Shown here one piece after another: positions 9,217-18,223 of a DNA stretch of 64,000 nucleotides. The notes beneath the pieces were generated by a model, which had not been told where the DNA came from, did not search any database, and saw only the letters and a program-made list of their open reading frames with translations. Position 1 is the first letter of the stretch, and each line of letters begins with the position of its first letter. The stretch spans positions 62,001 to 126,000 of the forward strand of contig CALUXV010000002.1 of assembly GCA_944324835.1 (NCBI GenBank), read 5' to 3'. Source of the stretch: Candidatus Gastranaerophilales bacterium (lineage in GTDB: Bacteria; Cyanobacteriota; Vampirovibrionia; Gastranaerophilales; Gastranaerophilaceae). The translations under genes and the position numbers were made by a program.

Positions 9217-10684
9217 ACTATTATTTACTATTATTTTATCGACAATATTTGCAAATACCGTATATTCTGAAATGGTATTTGATCCTATTCTGCAAACTGA
9301 TATTATAAAAATTGAGCCAGTTAAACAGAATTCGAATACTATATTCAAAAAGAATTTTAAAGGAGCAATTGATAAGTTTGAGAATTTGAATATTAAAATA
9401 TCATATGATGATTTTAATAAACTAATTTCAAAAAATCATAAAAATGATTTTTATCTTTTAATGTTAGCAGATAAAACCGCAGAATTTGGTTTTTTTGATT
9501 TATCAAAACAAGCATTTAGTAAAATAGAAGATTTTGATATTTCAAATAACATTATTGAAAATACAAAAAAATTCTATTTCCCGAAAAAAAATATTACAAA
9601 ATCAGATATACTAATTTTAGCTGAACTTTATTCCAATATAGTATTTAATGATCAAGCTAAAGAATCTGTATCAGAATTAAGCAGATACCCCCGGTTATTA
9701 AATGATTACGATTATGCTAATTATTTGATGGCACTTGGTTATTATAAACTTAATGATATACAAAATGCTAAGCAATATATTAAAATTGCAATAACCGAAA
9801 ATCCATCAAACATTAACTACAAAATACTTGAATCTCAAATTTTTACAGGAGAAAAAAAAGGTAAAATAACTAAAAAACGGATTAAAGAGATAAATTCAGA
9901 AAAAATAAACACCCAAAAGTTATGCGGGAAAATTAAGTCATCCAATGAATATATTGAATATCTTTTAGCCCAAAAGCCATTTGAAAAAGATTATTACCTT
10001 GGAAGATATTACTGGGCTGAAGGAGATTATCAAAAAGCTTCCAGAATTTTTATAACAGCCCTTGGAAAAAATAAAAAAAATAATGCACTTTTATATTCTA
10101 TGCTTGCAAGGTGTGCATTTTCACAAGGTGACTACAAAAAAGCAGACGAATATTGCGATAAAGCATATAAAATTACTCAAAACAACCCAGATTGCTTAAT
10201 TACAATGGGTGATATTGCAGCTAAAAACGGTGACTACAAAAATGCAATAAAATACTATAAGGAAACATTGTCCGATAAAAATGTAAAACAAGATGCACTG
10301 GAAAAAATGGCATCAGTATATACCAAAATGTCTAATCCAAAACGTGCCAATGAAATATATAATAAATTAATAAAAGATTTTGACAATTCTTATATTGCTT
10401 ATTATAAAATAGGTCTTGTTACTCCTGAAAAAGAACTGGACTATCTAAAAACATCTGTATCATTAAATCCGATGTACCAAGATGGCTGGATAGATTTAGC
10501 ACGTTTAATGCTTGAGAAAGGGAACATTTCTCTGGCCAAAAGTTATCTTGCAGTTGCAAACTACCTTGACGACAGCAACTTTAGATATTATTATTATCAA
10601 AGTCTGCTTAATAAAAAAGAGGCAGAATATAACAGTATTAAAAACAGCAACGATACATATAATAAGATTGCGGGAATTAAATGA
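9200..10684 (+). CDS. Secreted TPR protein
   Basis: A 494-residue protein beginning with a signal peptide (MQRKSKLLFTIILSTIFANT) and carrying TPR units over most of its length, clearest at residues 265-440 (YYWAEGDYQKASRIFITALG, LLYSMLARCAFSQGDYKKAD, CLITMGDIAAKNGDYKNAI). It is probably a periplasmic or outer-membrane-associated scaffold. The start lies inside the end of the HD-GYP gene (17-nt overlap) with AGGAA 9 nt upstream, and its stop overlaps the next ATG, so it is coupled on both sides. No specific partner is identifiable. Confidence 0.75.
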   Translation: MQRKSKLLFTIILSTIFANTVYSEMVFDPILQTDIIKIEPVKQNSNTIFKKNFKGAIDKFENLNIKISYDDFNKLISKNHKNDFYLLMLADKTAEFGFFDLSKQAFSKIEDFDISNNIIENTKKFYFPKKNITKSDILILAELYSNIVFNDQAKESVSELSRYPRLLNDYDYANYLMALGYYKLNDIQNAKQYIKIAITENPSNINYKILESQIFTGEKKGKITKKRIKEINSEKINTQKLCGKIKSSNEYIEYLLAQKPFEKDYYLGRYYWAEGDYQKASRIFITALGKNKKNNALLYSMLARCAFSQGDYKKADEYCDKAYKITQNNPDCLITMGDIAAKNGDYKNAIKYYKETLSDKNVKQDALEKMASVYTKMSNPKRANEIYNKLIKDFDNSYIAYYKIGLVTPEKELDYLKTSVSLNPMYQDGWIDLARLMLEKGNISLAKSYLAVANYLDDSNFRYYYYQSLLNKKEAEYNSIKNSNDTYNKIAGIK

Positions 10685-11328
10685 AATACAATATATTAAT
10701 AGTAGAAGACCACGAATTAACACGCTTCGGACTTAAAACGACTTTTGAAGGTGTAGAATATGTCGGCACAATATTTGAAGCAAAATCAGCAGAAGATGCA
10801 TATATTATTGTAAAAGAGAACAAAATTGATCTTGCAATAATGGATTTAGGTCTGCCGGAAATCGATGGTATTTCTGCAACAAAATATATAAAAGAATTAA
10901 ATCCTAACATAAAAATAGTTGTATTGACCTCACACAATGATGAGAAAGATGTTTTAAACAGTCTAAAAGCAGGTGCAAATGCCTATTGTTCAAAAGAGAT
11001 TAATCTTGATAGACTGATTCAAGTCGTAAATTCTGTTCTCGATGGAGCATCGTGGTTTGATCCTAGTATTTCGAGCATTGTTTTAAAAGCAGCAACAAAC
11101 ACCCAAATGAATGATGTATCGGATTCAAAAGCAATGTATAATTTAACATCGAGAGAAAAACAAATTTTGAAATTAATTACTGAAGGATATAGTAATAGTG
11201 AAATTGCCAAACAGCTGGTTGTAAGTATTAATACAACAAAAGTGCATGTCGCAAGTATCCTACAAAAATTAGAAGTAGACGATAGATTACAAGCAGCCGT
11301 AAAAGCTTTCAAAGAAAATATAGTTTGA
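10681..11328 (+). CDS. NarL/LuxR-type response regulator 1
   Basis: Receiver domain (1-125) with the acidic pocket ED at 9-10, phospho-acceptor Asp55 in IMDLGLPEIDG, Thr in VVLTSHN and Lys in YCSKEI; then a LuxR-type HTH (about 148-212; LTSREKQILKLITEGYSNSE, then TTKVHVASILQKL). All residues needed for phosphorelay and DNA binding are present. It overlaps the previous gene as ATGA and lies 7 nt before a second response regulator. No histidine kinase gene is adjacent; candidates in the window are at 28.7-29.8 kb (degenerate) and 54.6-55.4 kb. Confidence 0.88.
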   Translation: MKYNILIVEDHELTRFGLKTTFEGVEYVGTIFEAKSAEDAYIIVKENKIDLAIMDLGLPEIDGISATKYIKELNPNIKIVVLTSHNDEKDVLNSLKAGANAYCSKEINLDRLIQVVNSVLDGASWFDPSISSIVLKAATNTQMNDVSDSKAMYNLTSREKQILKLITEGYSNSEIAKQLVVSINTTKVHVASILQKLEVDDRLQAAVKAFKENIV

Positions 11329-11335
11329 GGGAAAA

Positions 11336-11965
11336 ATGGAAGATTTTGCAAAAATATTAATAGTTGATGATAATCCGAAATATTTAGAAGAAGCGTTACC
11401 AATGTACGGATACAATGTCGTAGTTGCACACGATGGAGTTGAAGCATTAAAAATATTATCAAAAGATTATAATACAATTAACCTTATACTACTTGATATA
11501 ATGATGCCAAATATGGATGGCTGGGATACATTAAAAGCAATACGAACTAATAAAAATACAAAATACATTCCAGTTATAATGATAACAGCAGTAAGTGAAG
11601 AGCATAAAATCGTTTCAGGGTTAAAAATTGGTGCAGACGACTACATAGTTAAACCATTTGTATTACCAAACCTTCTTGCACGTATTGAAGCTATTTTAAG
11701 ACGTTCTAAATGGCAAAATGAATCATCAAATAATTCGCTTGATATAACAATAAAACCAGAAGGCGATATTGAACCTTTAACTGAGCGGGAAAAAGAAGTT
11801 CTTTCACTTGCAGCAAAAGGAGCAAGTAATCAAGACATTGCAAAAAAATTATTTGTTAGAGATGTTACAGTAAAAACACATATGAATACTATTTTTAAAA
11901 AATTAAAAGTTACAAACAGAACACAAGCAGTCTTACTAGCATTACAAACTAAAATAATCAGTTAG
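11336..11965 (+). CDS. NarL/LuxR-type response regulator 2
   Basis: Receiver domain with VDD at 10-12, Asp54 in LLDIMMPNMDGWD, Thr in MITAVSE and Lys in DYIVKPF, followed by a LuxR-type HTH (LTEREKEVLSLAAKGASNQD, VTVKTHMNTIFKKL). The receiver resembles the OmpR-like KPF type more than that of its neighbour, so the two are not a recent duplication. The ATG has GAGGG 5 nt upstream. Two consecutive response regulators behind one HD-GYP gene suggest a phosphorelay or heterodimer controlling the same process. Confidence 0.87.
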   Translation: MEDFAKILIVDDNPKYLEEALPMYGYNVVVAHDGVEALKILSKDYNTINLILLDIMMPNMDGWDTLKAIRTNKNTKYIPVIMITAVSEEHKIVSGLKIGADDYIVKPFVLPNLLARIEAILRRSKWQNESSNNSLDITIKPEGDIEPLTEREKEVLSLAAKGASNQDIAKKLFVRDVTVKTHMNTIFKKLKVTNRTQAVLLALQTKIIS

Positions 11966-11978
11966 AGGAGTCACACTA

Positions 11979-12512
11979 ATGAAAACTAAAGATGAATTAA
12001 TAGCATTATTAATAGAAAACGTTGAAGAATTTAACAGCTATGTACAAGAAAATAACAAGTCAGGAATTGATTTAACAGAAATTGATTTATCAAATGTAAC
12101 CATCACAGATGCTGAATTCAACAATGTAGATTTATCATCTACAAGTTTCTCTGATGCACATCTAACAAATGTAAAATTTGAAAACTGTGACTTATCATCT
12201 GCAGATTTTACACGTTCTACATTATCTGAATGTTATTTTACCGGCTCTGTTTTAAATGGGACTGATTTTAGTTATGCAGTTGTTGATTACTGCAATTTTA
12301 ATGAAGCAGACATGGCAGGCAGCGTTTTACAGGAAACCGATTTAACGAATTCAGATCTTTCAACAAGTTTCAATTTAAATGCCTGCAGGTTTGATGATGG
12401 GACTATATGGCCTGATAATGATATGTTACCTGATGACTTTGACGGAATGTATTCTGCGGATCTTTCATCTTTAAAAGATGATGAAGATGAAGGCAGTAAT
12501 CAGGACTATTAA
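11979..12512 (+). CDS. Pentapeptide-repeat protein
   Basis: A 177-residue acidic protein whose middle (about residues 25-135) is built of A(D/N)LxX-type pentapeptides: IDLSN, VDLSS, CDLSS, ADFTR, TDFSY, ADMAG, TDLTN, SDLST. The family folds as a right-handed quadrilateral beta helix and usually mediates protein contacts; some members mimic DNA. The C-terminus is highly acidic (DDEDEGSNQD). Strong Shine-Dalgarno (AGAGGAG). It lies 13 nt after response regulator 2. No enzymatic role is suggested. Confidence 0.85.
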   Translation: MKTKDELIALLIENVEEFNSYVQENNKSGIDLTEIDLSNVTITDAEFNNVDLSSTSFSDAHLTNVKFENCDLSSADFTRSTLSECYFTGSVLNGTDFSYAVVDYCNFNEADMAGSVLQETDLTNSDLSTSFNLNACRFDDGTIWPDNDMLPDDFDGMYSADLSSLKDDEDEGSNQDY

Positions 12513-12543
12513 CAAAATTATAAGAATCAATTATTATTAAATT

Positions 12544-13626
12544 ATGGAAAAAAATTACTACGACATTTTGGGAATAAAGCCTGATGCGACTGAGAATGAA
12601 ATTAAATCAGCCTTCCGAAAACTTGCAAGAAAATGGCATCCAGATGTCGCTGGTAATACTTCTGATATTGTTCAAAAATTTAAAGAAATAAATGAAGCAT
12701 ATGAAATTCTATCAGATAAAGACAAACGTAAAAAGTATGATACTCTAAGAGGTATATTTAACAACCAAAGCAAGACAGCCAAAGAAGAATCACAACGGAA
12801 TACTTATCAAAAAACAAATGATAAGTTTGAAAAACAAGAAACCAAACAAAAACCACCGCCAAAATCAAAACAAGAATATAAAAAAGAAAAATCCGAAACC
12901 AATCAAAATAATAAAAATGCATTTCAAGATGCATGGGAAGCTTTTATAAAAAAAACAAAAGAAGCAGAAAAACCTAAACAAAATAAATATACTGCGAAAA
13001 AAATAAATGGCAGCGATATTACATCAGAAATATCAATTACAGTTACAGAAGCATTAATGGGCACAACAAGAACCGTTAATATATTACACACAGAGCCTTG
13101 TCCAAAATGTCATGGCAGAAAATTTGCAAATGGCAGCATTTGTGCATATTGTAAAGGTGACGGTGAAATATCTGTACACAAAAAACTATCCGTAAGAATC
13201 CCCGAAAAAATAAAAGAAGGTGCCAAAATCAGAATTGCCGGAGAAGGAAATCAAGGTCTAAATGGTGGTAAAAATGGAGATTTATACTTAATAATTAAAA
13301 TTGATATGGAATCATCTCCATATAAATATGATGGACTTAACATTTTACAAACAGTCCCACTTGAACCATATGAAGCAGTACTTGGATGTACTATAGAAGT
13401 AAAGACTCCAACAGGCATTGTACAGATGAAAATAATGCCAAATACAATGAATGGACAAAAATATAGACTTGCCAAAGAGGGACTCGAAAAAGATGGTAAG
13501 AAAGGAGATATGATAATAACAGTATCAATTGAAATTCCTAAAAACCTTTCAAAAGAAGAAATTAGTTTGTATGAAAAATTAAAACTTGCGTCAAACCGAA
13601 ATATAAGAGAGAAACAGTATGAGTGA
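12544..13626 (+). CDS. DnaJ-like co-chaperone with a reduced zinc region
   Basis: J-domain at residues 1-70 with the HPD motif (KWHPDVAGN), a long Lys/Gln/Glu-rich linker (about 75-150), then a DnaJ C-terminal region: only two Cys motifs (CPKCHG and CAYCKGDG, enough for one zinc site instead of the usual two) inside the substrate-binding domain, followed by KIRIAGEG and VPLEPYEAVLGC. It would stimulate an Hsp70 ATPase. It is 360 residues long, within the DnaJ range. No Shine-Dalgarno is visible upstream of the ATG. It sits at the end of the signalling operon and overlaps queE by 8 nt. A canonical dnaJ-dnaK locus is not in the window, so this is probably an accessory DnaJ. Confidence 0.82.
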   Translation: MEKNYYDILGIKPDATENEIKSAFRKLARKWHPDVAGNTSDIVQKFKEINEAYEILSDKDKRKKYDTLRGIFNNQSKTAKEESQRNTYQKTNDKFEKQETKQKPPPKSKQEYKKEKSETNQNNKNAFQDAWEAFIKKTKEAEKPKQNKYTAKKINGSDITSEISITVTEALMGTTRTVNILHTEPCPKCHGRKFANGSICAYCKGDGEISVHKKLSVRIPEKIKEGAKIRIAGEGNQGLNGGKNGDLYLIIKIDMESSPYKYDGLNILQTVPLEPYEAVLGCTIEVKTPTGIVQMKIMPNTMNGQKYRLAKEGLEKDGKKGDMIITVSIEIPKNLSKEEISLYEKLKLASNRNIREKQYE

Positions 13627-14362
13627 AAATAAAGCAAAAATTAAAGAAATATTCGCATCTGTACAAGGCGAAGGACTATACATAGGAACAAAACAATTAT
13701 TTATACGTTTTTGTGCATGCAACTTAAAATGTGATTATTGTGATACACCTCATTTACCTGAAAATATTAATGAAAAAGACAGTTATTATGAATTTACCCC
13801 TGACGAACTTGTTCATTATATAAATGAAAAATTTGATATAAAAACAATCAGTTATATTTCATTAACAGGTGGAGAACCATTAATATGGAACGAATTTTTA
13901 ACAGAGTTTCTTCCCAAAGTAAAAACAAAATTTTATCTTGAAACGAATGCAACAATTACAGACAATTTAGAAAAAATTCTTCCATACATAGAAGTAATAG
14001 CAGCTGATATTAAACTCCCTAGCTGTTCTGGCATAAAAAATTCTTTTGAACTTCACAATAAGTTCTTTAATGTTATAAAACACTATAAAGTAGATTGTGC
14101 AGTTACAAGACAATATGATTGCGAAGGGAAAAAACTATTTGCCAAAATCATATTTGATAAAAACATAACAAATGAAGAAATTGAAAATTGCATTTTCTTA
14201 GGAGAAAAATATAATTTAGAACTAATATTACAACCTAAAATGAATGGAAACGAAATATCTGTTGATTCAGAATTCATGATACATGTATTTAACAAATTTA
14301 TTGAAAAATATCAGCATGTAAGATTAATTCCGCAAGTACATAAATTTTTAGACATAGAATAA
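13619..14362 (+). CDS. queE: 7-carboxy-7-deazaguanine synthase QueE (radical SAM)
   Basis: Radical SAM enzyme that contracts 6-carboxytetrahydropterin to 7-carboxy-7-deazaguanine in queuosine/preQ0 synthesis. The cluster motif is C34-x3-C38-x2-C41 in ACNLKCDYCDT; the family N-terminal block IFASVQGEGLYIGTKQLFIR is present, as is SLTGGEPL. It is 247 residues long, typical of the family. It overlaps the dnaJ-like gene by 8 nt, with GAGAG upstream of the ATG. queH, a later step of the same pathway, is at 19.4 kb in this window; other que genes are not seen. Confidence 0.92.
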   Translation: MSENKAKIKEIFASVQGEGLYIGTKQLFIRFCACNLKCDYCDTPHLPENINEKDSYYEFTPDELVHYINEKFDIKTISYISLTGGEPLIWNEFLTEFLPKVKTKFYLETNATITDNLEKILPYIEVIAADIKLPSCSGIKNSFELHNKFFNVIKHYKVDCAVTRQYDCEGKKLFAKIIFDKNITNEEIENCIFLGEKYNLELILQPKMNGNEISVDSEFMIHVFNKFIEKYQHVRLIPQVHKFLDIE

Positions 14363-14382
14363 ACAAATTAATCTAACAAACT

Positions 14383-14946
14383 TTAGTCAAGCAAAAATTC
14401 TAAAATATCTTCATTGTATCTATGTTCAACAGCACTAAACGGCAGAACTATTCCACCAAATTCCTTTTTTATCTTTGTTATTACATTAAGAATTTTATTT
14501 TTAGGAACATAATCAATCTTAGTAGCAAGTGTAATTATTGGAAGGTTGTATGCACTCACCCACTCACGCATCTGAAAATCATTTTTTTGTATATCATGCC
14601 TTGCATCAATAAGCTGAATAAGAGATTTTATCTGAACTCTGTTTAAAAGATATTCCTCCAAATTTTTTTGCCAGTTTGCTTGAGCAACTCTGGAAACTTT
14701 TGCATACCCATAGCCAGGTAAATCAGCAACCATAAATTTATTAGAAAAATTAAAATAATTAATTAATCGTGTCTTACCGGGAGTATTTGAAGTTTTTGCA
14801 AGTTTTTTATTATTTGCTAGTGCATTTATAAAAGATGATTTACCGACATTTGAACGTCCTAATAATGGATATTCTGACAAATTAGTATCAGGACACTGAG
14901 AAAGTTTTTCTGCACTTGTAATAAATTGAGCAGTTAAATATTTCAT
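14383..14946 (-). CDS. engB: Ribosome biogenesis GTPase EngB/YsxC
   Basis: Small GTPase needed for 50S subunit assembly in many bacteria. G motifs: GRSNVGKSS (G1), TPGKTRLINYF (G2 region), DLPGYGYAKV (G3), TKIDYV (G4), FSAVEH (G5-like). The length of 187 residues matches the family. Its start overlaps the stop of the 81-residue gene by 4 nt, so the three minus-strand genes from 17122 to 14383 form one unit. Convergent with queE, with only 20 nt between the stops and no visible terminator. Confidence 0.93.
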   Translation of the reverse strand: MKYLTAQFITSAEKLSQCPDTNLSEYPLLGRSNVGKSSFINALANNKKLAKTSNTPGKTRLINYFNFSNKFMVADLPGYGYAKVSRVAQANWQKNLEEYLLNRVQIKSLIQLIDARHDIQKNDFQMREWVSAYNLPIITLATKIDYVPKNKILNVITKIKKEFGGIVLPFSAVEHRYNEDILEFLLD

Positions 14947-15188
14947 CTTTGCACCAGAACTTTTTCATCTTTTTTCTTTTTTACACGTTGAGAAACAAGA
15001 CTCAAAAGATTATAAACTTTTTCATTATTTATAACTGTTATCTGAGCCCTATTATTCAGTAAATCAACATTAATTGCCGATTTTTTTGCAAAAATATTAT
15101 CTTGAATATTTACAATCTGAATAAGACCATATTTAAAAATACTTAATGGTTCACGTAAAAACAATTCAAATGTTTTTAGTATATTCAT
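14943..15188 (-). CDS. Small hypothetical protein
   Basis: An 81-residue product with no recognised domain; basic C-terminus (VKKKKDEKVLVQR), no signal peptide and no membrane helix. It is supported as a real gene by tight packing: its ATG shares a base with the TPR stop (TAATG) and its stop overlaps the engB start by 4 nt. The function is unknown. Confidence 0.6.
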   Translation of the reverse strand: MNILKTFELFLREPLSIFKYGLIQIVNIQDNIFAKKSAINVDLLNNRAQITVINNEKVYNLLSLVSQRVKKKKDEKVLVQR

Positions 15189-17122
15189 TATTGATTTTCT
15201 TCCTGTTGTTGTACTGCAGGTACCAATTCCGGTTGCACAGGCTGTTCTTGAATATTAGAATCATTAACCGGAACAATATTTTTTTCTGAATTATTCATAC
15301 TATTTTTTGAATTTTTACGTTCAATCTTTGCAATCTTTTTATCAAGTTTGCGTGACCAACGAGCAACTTTTTTTATTTGTTTTTCATTATCAGAAGTTCC
15401 TAAAATAACTTTATAGCACTTATTGGCACCATAATAATCCTTTTCTTTCTTTAAGAGTTTTGCAAGCATTAAATTTGCATCTATATTATTCGGATCAAAC
15501 TTAATAGCTTTATTTAAATAAACCTTTTGGAAGAATTTATCACCTTCTTTTTTAAAATAAACAGCATTTTTGTACTGTTTTGCAGAATAATCAATCATTC
15601 TATTAATATAAGCAACATTACTTGCTGCATCCTCATTTGCGGGTTCTTTCTTTAATACATTATTTAAAGCATCCATTGCCGGTTTAAATTGTTTATTATA
15701 AGTAAAGTACTCCGCTAAATAAAGGTCATTTTCAATTGACTTTTCAAGTTTTGCTGCCTGAGTAAATATATTTCTTGCATCTCTAAACTGTTGTAACTGA
15801 ATATATGCATCGCCCTTAGTTAAAAGGTCAGAAATATTTACATTTGGAGCAGAAACTATCTTTAACAATACTTCTTTAGACTCAACTTGATTGTTAATCA
15901 ATCTAGTCAATTTTGATTTTGTCAGATACAATTCGAGATTATCGGGATTTTCTTTTATAGCTTGATTAATATAAGCAAGGGAATCAACAAGTCGTTTATT
16001 AGATTTAAACATAGACTTGTTTGCAGATTCTGTTGCTAAAGAAAAATAAGCAGAAGCTATCCCTTCAATAGATTGGGTTTTATACTTATCTGATAGCATT
16101 GAATAATATTTTACTGCATCTTCATACTGACCAGATGCAAGAATTAAATCTGCAAGCCCAAGTAATACTTCGTCGTTATTCGGTGCAATTGTATTACAAG
16201 TTTTTAATTGTTCAATAGCAGCTTCAATATCACCTCTTGATTCATAAATTCCTGCAAGATTAATATAAGGATCAGTATTTTCAGGCATTAAGAAAATTGA
16301 TTTTTGGAAAGAAGTAATTGCAGCGGCTTCATTTCCTTGTTTTTTATAAACTTCACCAATTAAGTTATAGGCATAAGTAGAGCGTTCATTTAATAATAAT
16401 GATTTATTTGCATAATAAAGCGCTTTTTGTAAGTCATCTTTTTTTAACGCAACCTGAGCAAGATGGTAATAAACAGTTGATGAATTTGGATTTAAGGTTA
16501 CAGCCTTTTTGAAGTAAGGCTCAGCTTTATCAAGTTCGTTAGTTATATAATAAATAGAACCTAAATTATCAAGAGCAGTTGCATATTTTTGATTAACTTG
16601 AGTTGCCTTTTCAAAGTTTACCTGAGCCTGGTATAAATCACCACGTTTCAATTCTGCAACACCTAATGCATTATAAACTTTAGCATTTTTTGGATTAATT
16701 TTTAAGGCATAATTAAATTGATTAATTGCAAGTTGAATTAATTCATCATTTTTTTGTCTAAAACGCATATCTGATGAATCAATTCTTTTTAGATATATAG
16801 CACCTTGTGCATAATAGTAATCCGAATATTTTAAAGAAGATTTTTTAATTGTGTCTAAAATATCTTGTGCAGAATCAAGTTTATCTTGTTGAGTTAAAGA
16901 TATTGCAGAAAGTATCTGAAACTGAACATCTCCGGGATAAACCTGCAATGATTGACATATAAGTTTGTCAGCATTTTTAAAATCATTATTTTCAATACAA
17001 AGGTTTATTTCTAATATTTTTTTATCTAAAGGTACTGTATTATTTTTAACAGGCTCTGCTACCGAAATATTTGCTGCAACAGCAAGTGCCAAAACGGACA
17101 TTGTAATCTTCTTTAACTTCAT
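15188..17122 (-). CDS. Large secreted TPR protein
   Basis: A 644-residue protein with an N-terminal signal peptide (LKKITMSVLALAVAANISVA), then about 14 TPR units covering residues 30-590 (for example VYNALGVAELKRGDLYQAQV, ALDNLGSIYYITNELDKAEP, YAYNLIGEVYKKQGNEAAA). It ends in a Gln/Pro/Glu-rich tail. It is probably a periplasmic assembly scaffold; the client is unknown. Good Shine-Dalgarno (GAGGTTGG). It is first in a three-gene minus-strand unit with engB. Confidence 0.8.
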   Translation of the reverse strand: MKLKKITMSVLALAVAANISVAEPVKNNTVPLDKKILEINLCIENNDFKNADKLICQSLQVYPGDVQFQILSAISLTQQDKLDSAQDILDTIKKSSLKYSDYYYAQGAIYLKRIDSSDMRFRQKNDELIQLAINQFNYALKINPKNAKVYNALGVAELKRGDLYQAQVNFEKATQVNQKYATALDNLGSIYYITNELDKAEPYFKKAVTLNPNSSTVYYHLAQVALKKDDLQKALYYANKSLLLNERSTYAYNLIGEVYKKQGNEAAAITSFQKSIFLMPENTDPYINLAGIYESRGDIEAAIEQLKTCNTIAPNNDEVLLGLADLILASGQYEDAVKYYSMLSDKYKTQSIEGIASAYFSLATESANKSMFKSNKRLVDSLAYINQAIKENPDNLELYLTKSKLTRLINNQVESKEVLLKIVSAPNVNISDLLTKGDAYIQLQQFRDARNIFTQAAKLEKSIENDLYLAEYFTYNKQFKPAMDALNNVLKKEPANEDAASNVAYINRMIDYSAKQYKNAVYFKKEGDKFFQKVYLNKAIKFDPNNIDANLMLAKLLKKEKDYYGANKCYKVILGTSDNEKQIKKVARWSRKLDKKIAKIERKNSKNSMNNSEKNIVPVNDSNIQEQPVQPELVPAVQQQEENQ

Positions 17123-17165
17123 TTTCCAACCTCAATCAACTATCAACTCAGTAAGTAAATATAAC

Positions 17166-17201
17166 TTACTCTATTATAAAAATTATTGTATAATATACTA
17201 A
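17166..17201. promoter_or_regulatory. Divergent promoter region between the TPR gene and xerC/D
   Basis: A 113-nt gap separates the two divergent starts. On the plus strand TTACTC (17166-17171), 17 nt, TATAAT (17189-17194) faces xerC/D. On the minus strand TTAGTA (17201-17196), 17 nt, TATAAT (17178-17173) faces the TPR gene. Both -10 boxes are perfect and both -35 boxes weak; the two promoters overlap back to back, so they should compete. Confidence 0.4.
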
Positions 17202-17235
17202 GTGAAATTGCAATAAATTATACGCAGGAGATTTA

Positions 17236-18135
17236 ATGCAGAAAGAATATTTGGAAGAATTTAAAACCTATCTTTCATTTGAAAAAAATTATTCAGAACA
17301 TACTATAGCCGGTTACTCGTCTGATATTACAAGTTTCCTTATATGGCTAGATTCTGATTGTCTTAAAGTAAACTTAGAAAAAATCAGAGAATATCTGCAC
17401 TTTATCCAAAGATTTAATTATAAGAAAACAACAATTTTACGTAAAATAGCTTCAATTAGAGGTTTTTATAAGTACTTAAATAGAGAAAAATTAATTGACA
17501 CAAACCCTGCAGAAGCATTGATTGCACCGAAAAGAGGTAAAACTCTGCCTAAATTTCTCACAGACGATGAAATGGAAAAAATACTCGATAATGTACCAAT
17601 TACAACCCCTGCAGGATTTAGAAACAAAGCAATACTGGAGCTTTTATGGGCAACTGGCATGCGAGTATCAGAATTAAGCGGACTAAATTTTCGAGATTTA
17701 GAATTAGATAACAATGAAATTAGAGTTTTTGGTAAAGGTGCCAAAGAACGTATTGTACTTGTATCAAATAGAGCAAAACGATACCTTGAACAATACATTC
17801 ACACCGCACGACCGCTTGTTATAGGTAAAAATGGTATTAAAACGGATGTATCAGATGACAGCCCGGTTTTTATCAATAATACAGGTTATAGACTTCAAAC
17901 CAGAACTATAAGAAACGTTATAAATGAAATTGTAAATCGAATACACTTACCAAAACATGTAACACCGCACGTATTTAGACACAGTTTTGCAACCAGATTA
18001 ATTGAGCATGGTGCAGATTTAAGAGTTGTTCAAGAACTTCTTGGGCACACAAGCATTTCAAATACTCAAATTTATACCCACGTTTCAACTCAACACCTTA
18101 AAGACGTCTATAATACTGCACATCCACATGCATAA
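17236..18135 (+). CDS. Tyrosine recombinase XerC/XerD
   Basis: A 299-residue recombinase of the chromosome-dimer-resolution type. N-terminal SAM-like core-binding domain (1-95), catalytic domain with Arg143 (ATGMRVSEL), Lys167 (FGKGAKER), His245-x2-Arg248 (PHVFRHSFA), His271 (LLGHTS) and nucleophile Tyr280 (TQIYTHVS), so the full catalytic set is present. The length and [11 protein letters not shown] block fit XerC/D rather than phage integrases. GCAGGAG lies 7 nt before the ATG. Nothing around it looks like an att site or mobile element. XerC and XerD cannot be told apart with confidence here. Confidence 0.88.
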   Translation: MQKEYLEEFKTYLSFEKNYSEHTIAGYSSDITSFLIWLDSDCLKVNLEKIREYLHFIQRFNYKKTTILRKIASIRGFYKYLNREKLIDTNPAEALIAPKRGKTLPKFLTDDEMEKILDNVPITTPAGFRNKAILELLWATGMRVSELSGLNFRDLELDNNEIRVFGKGAKERIVLVSNRAKRYLEQYIHTARPLVIGKNGIKTDVSDDSPVFINNTGYRLQTRTIRNVINEIVNRIHLPKHVTPHVFRHSFATRLIEHGADLRVVQELLGHTSISNTQIYTHVSTQHLKDVYNTAHPHA

Positions 18136-18223
18136 ATTATTAGTATATATGGTTAGTTCAATGTTCTATTGAAAATTAATTTTAATACGATTATGATTTA
18201 AAAGAATATAAATGGAGATTAAA

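Noticed and set aside
17236-18135. Tyrosine recombinase as integrase of a mobile element
   Set aside because: Length and motifs fit chromosomal XerC/D, and no att repeats, tRNA or cargo genes flank it.
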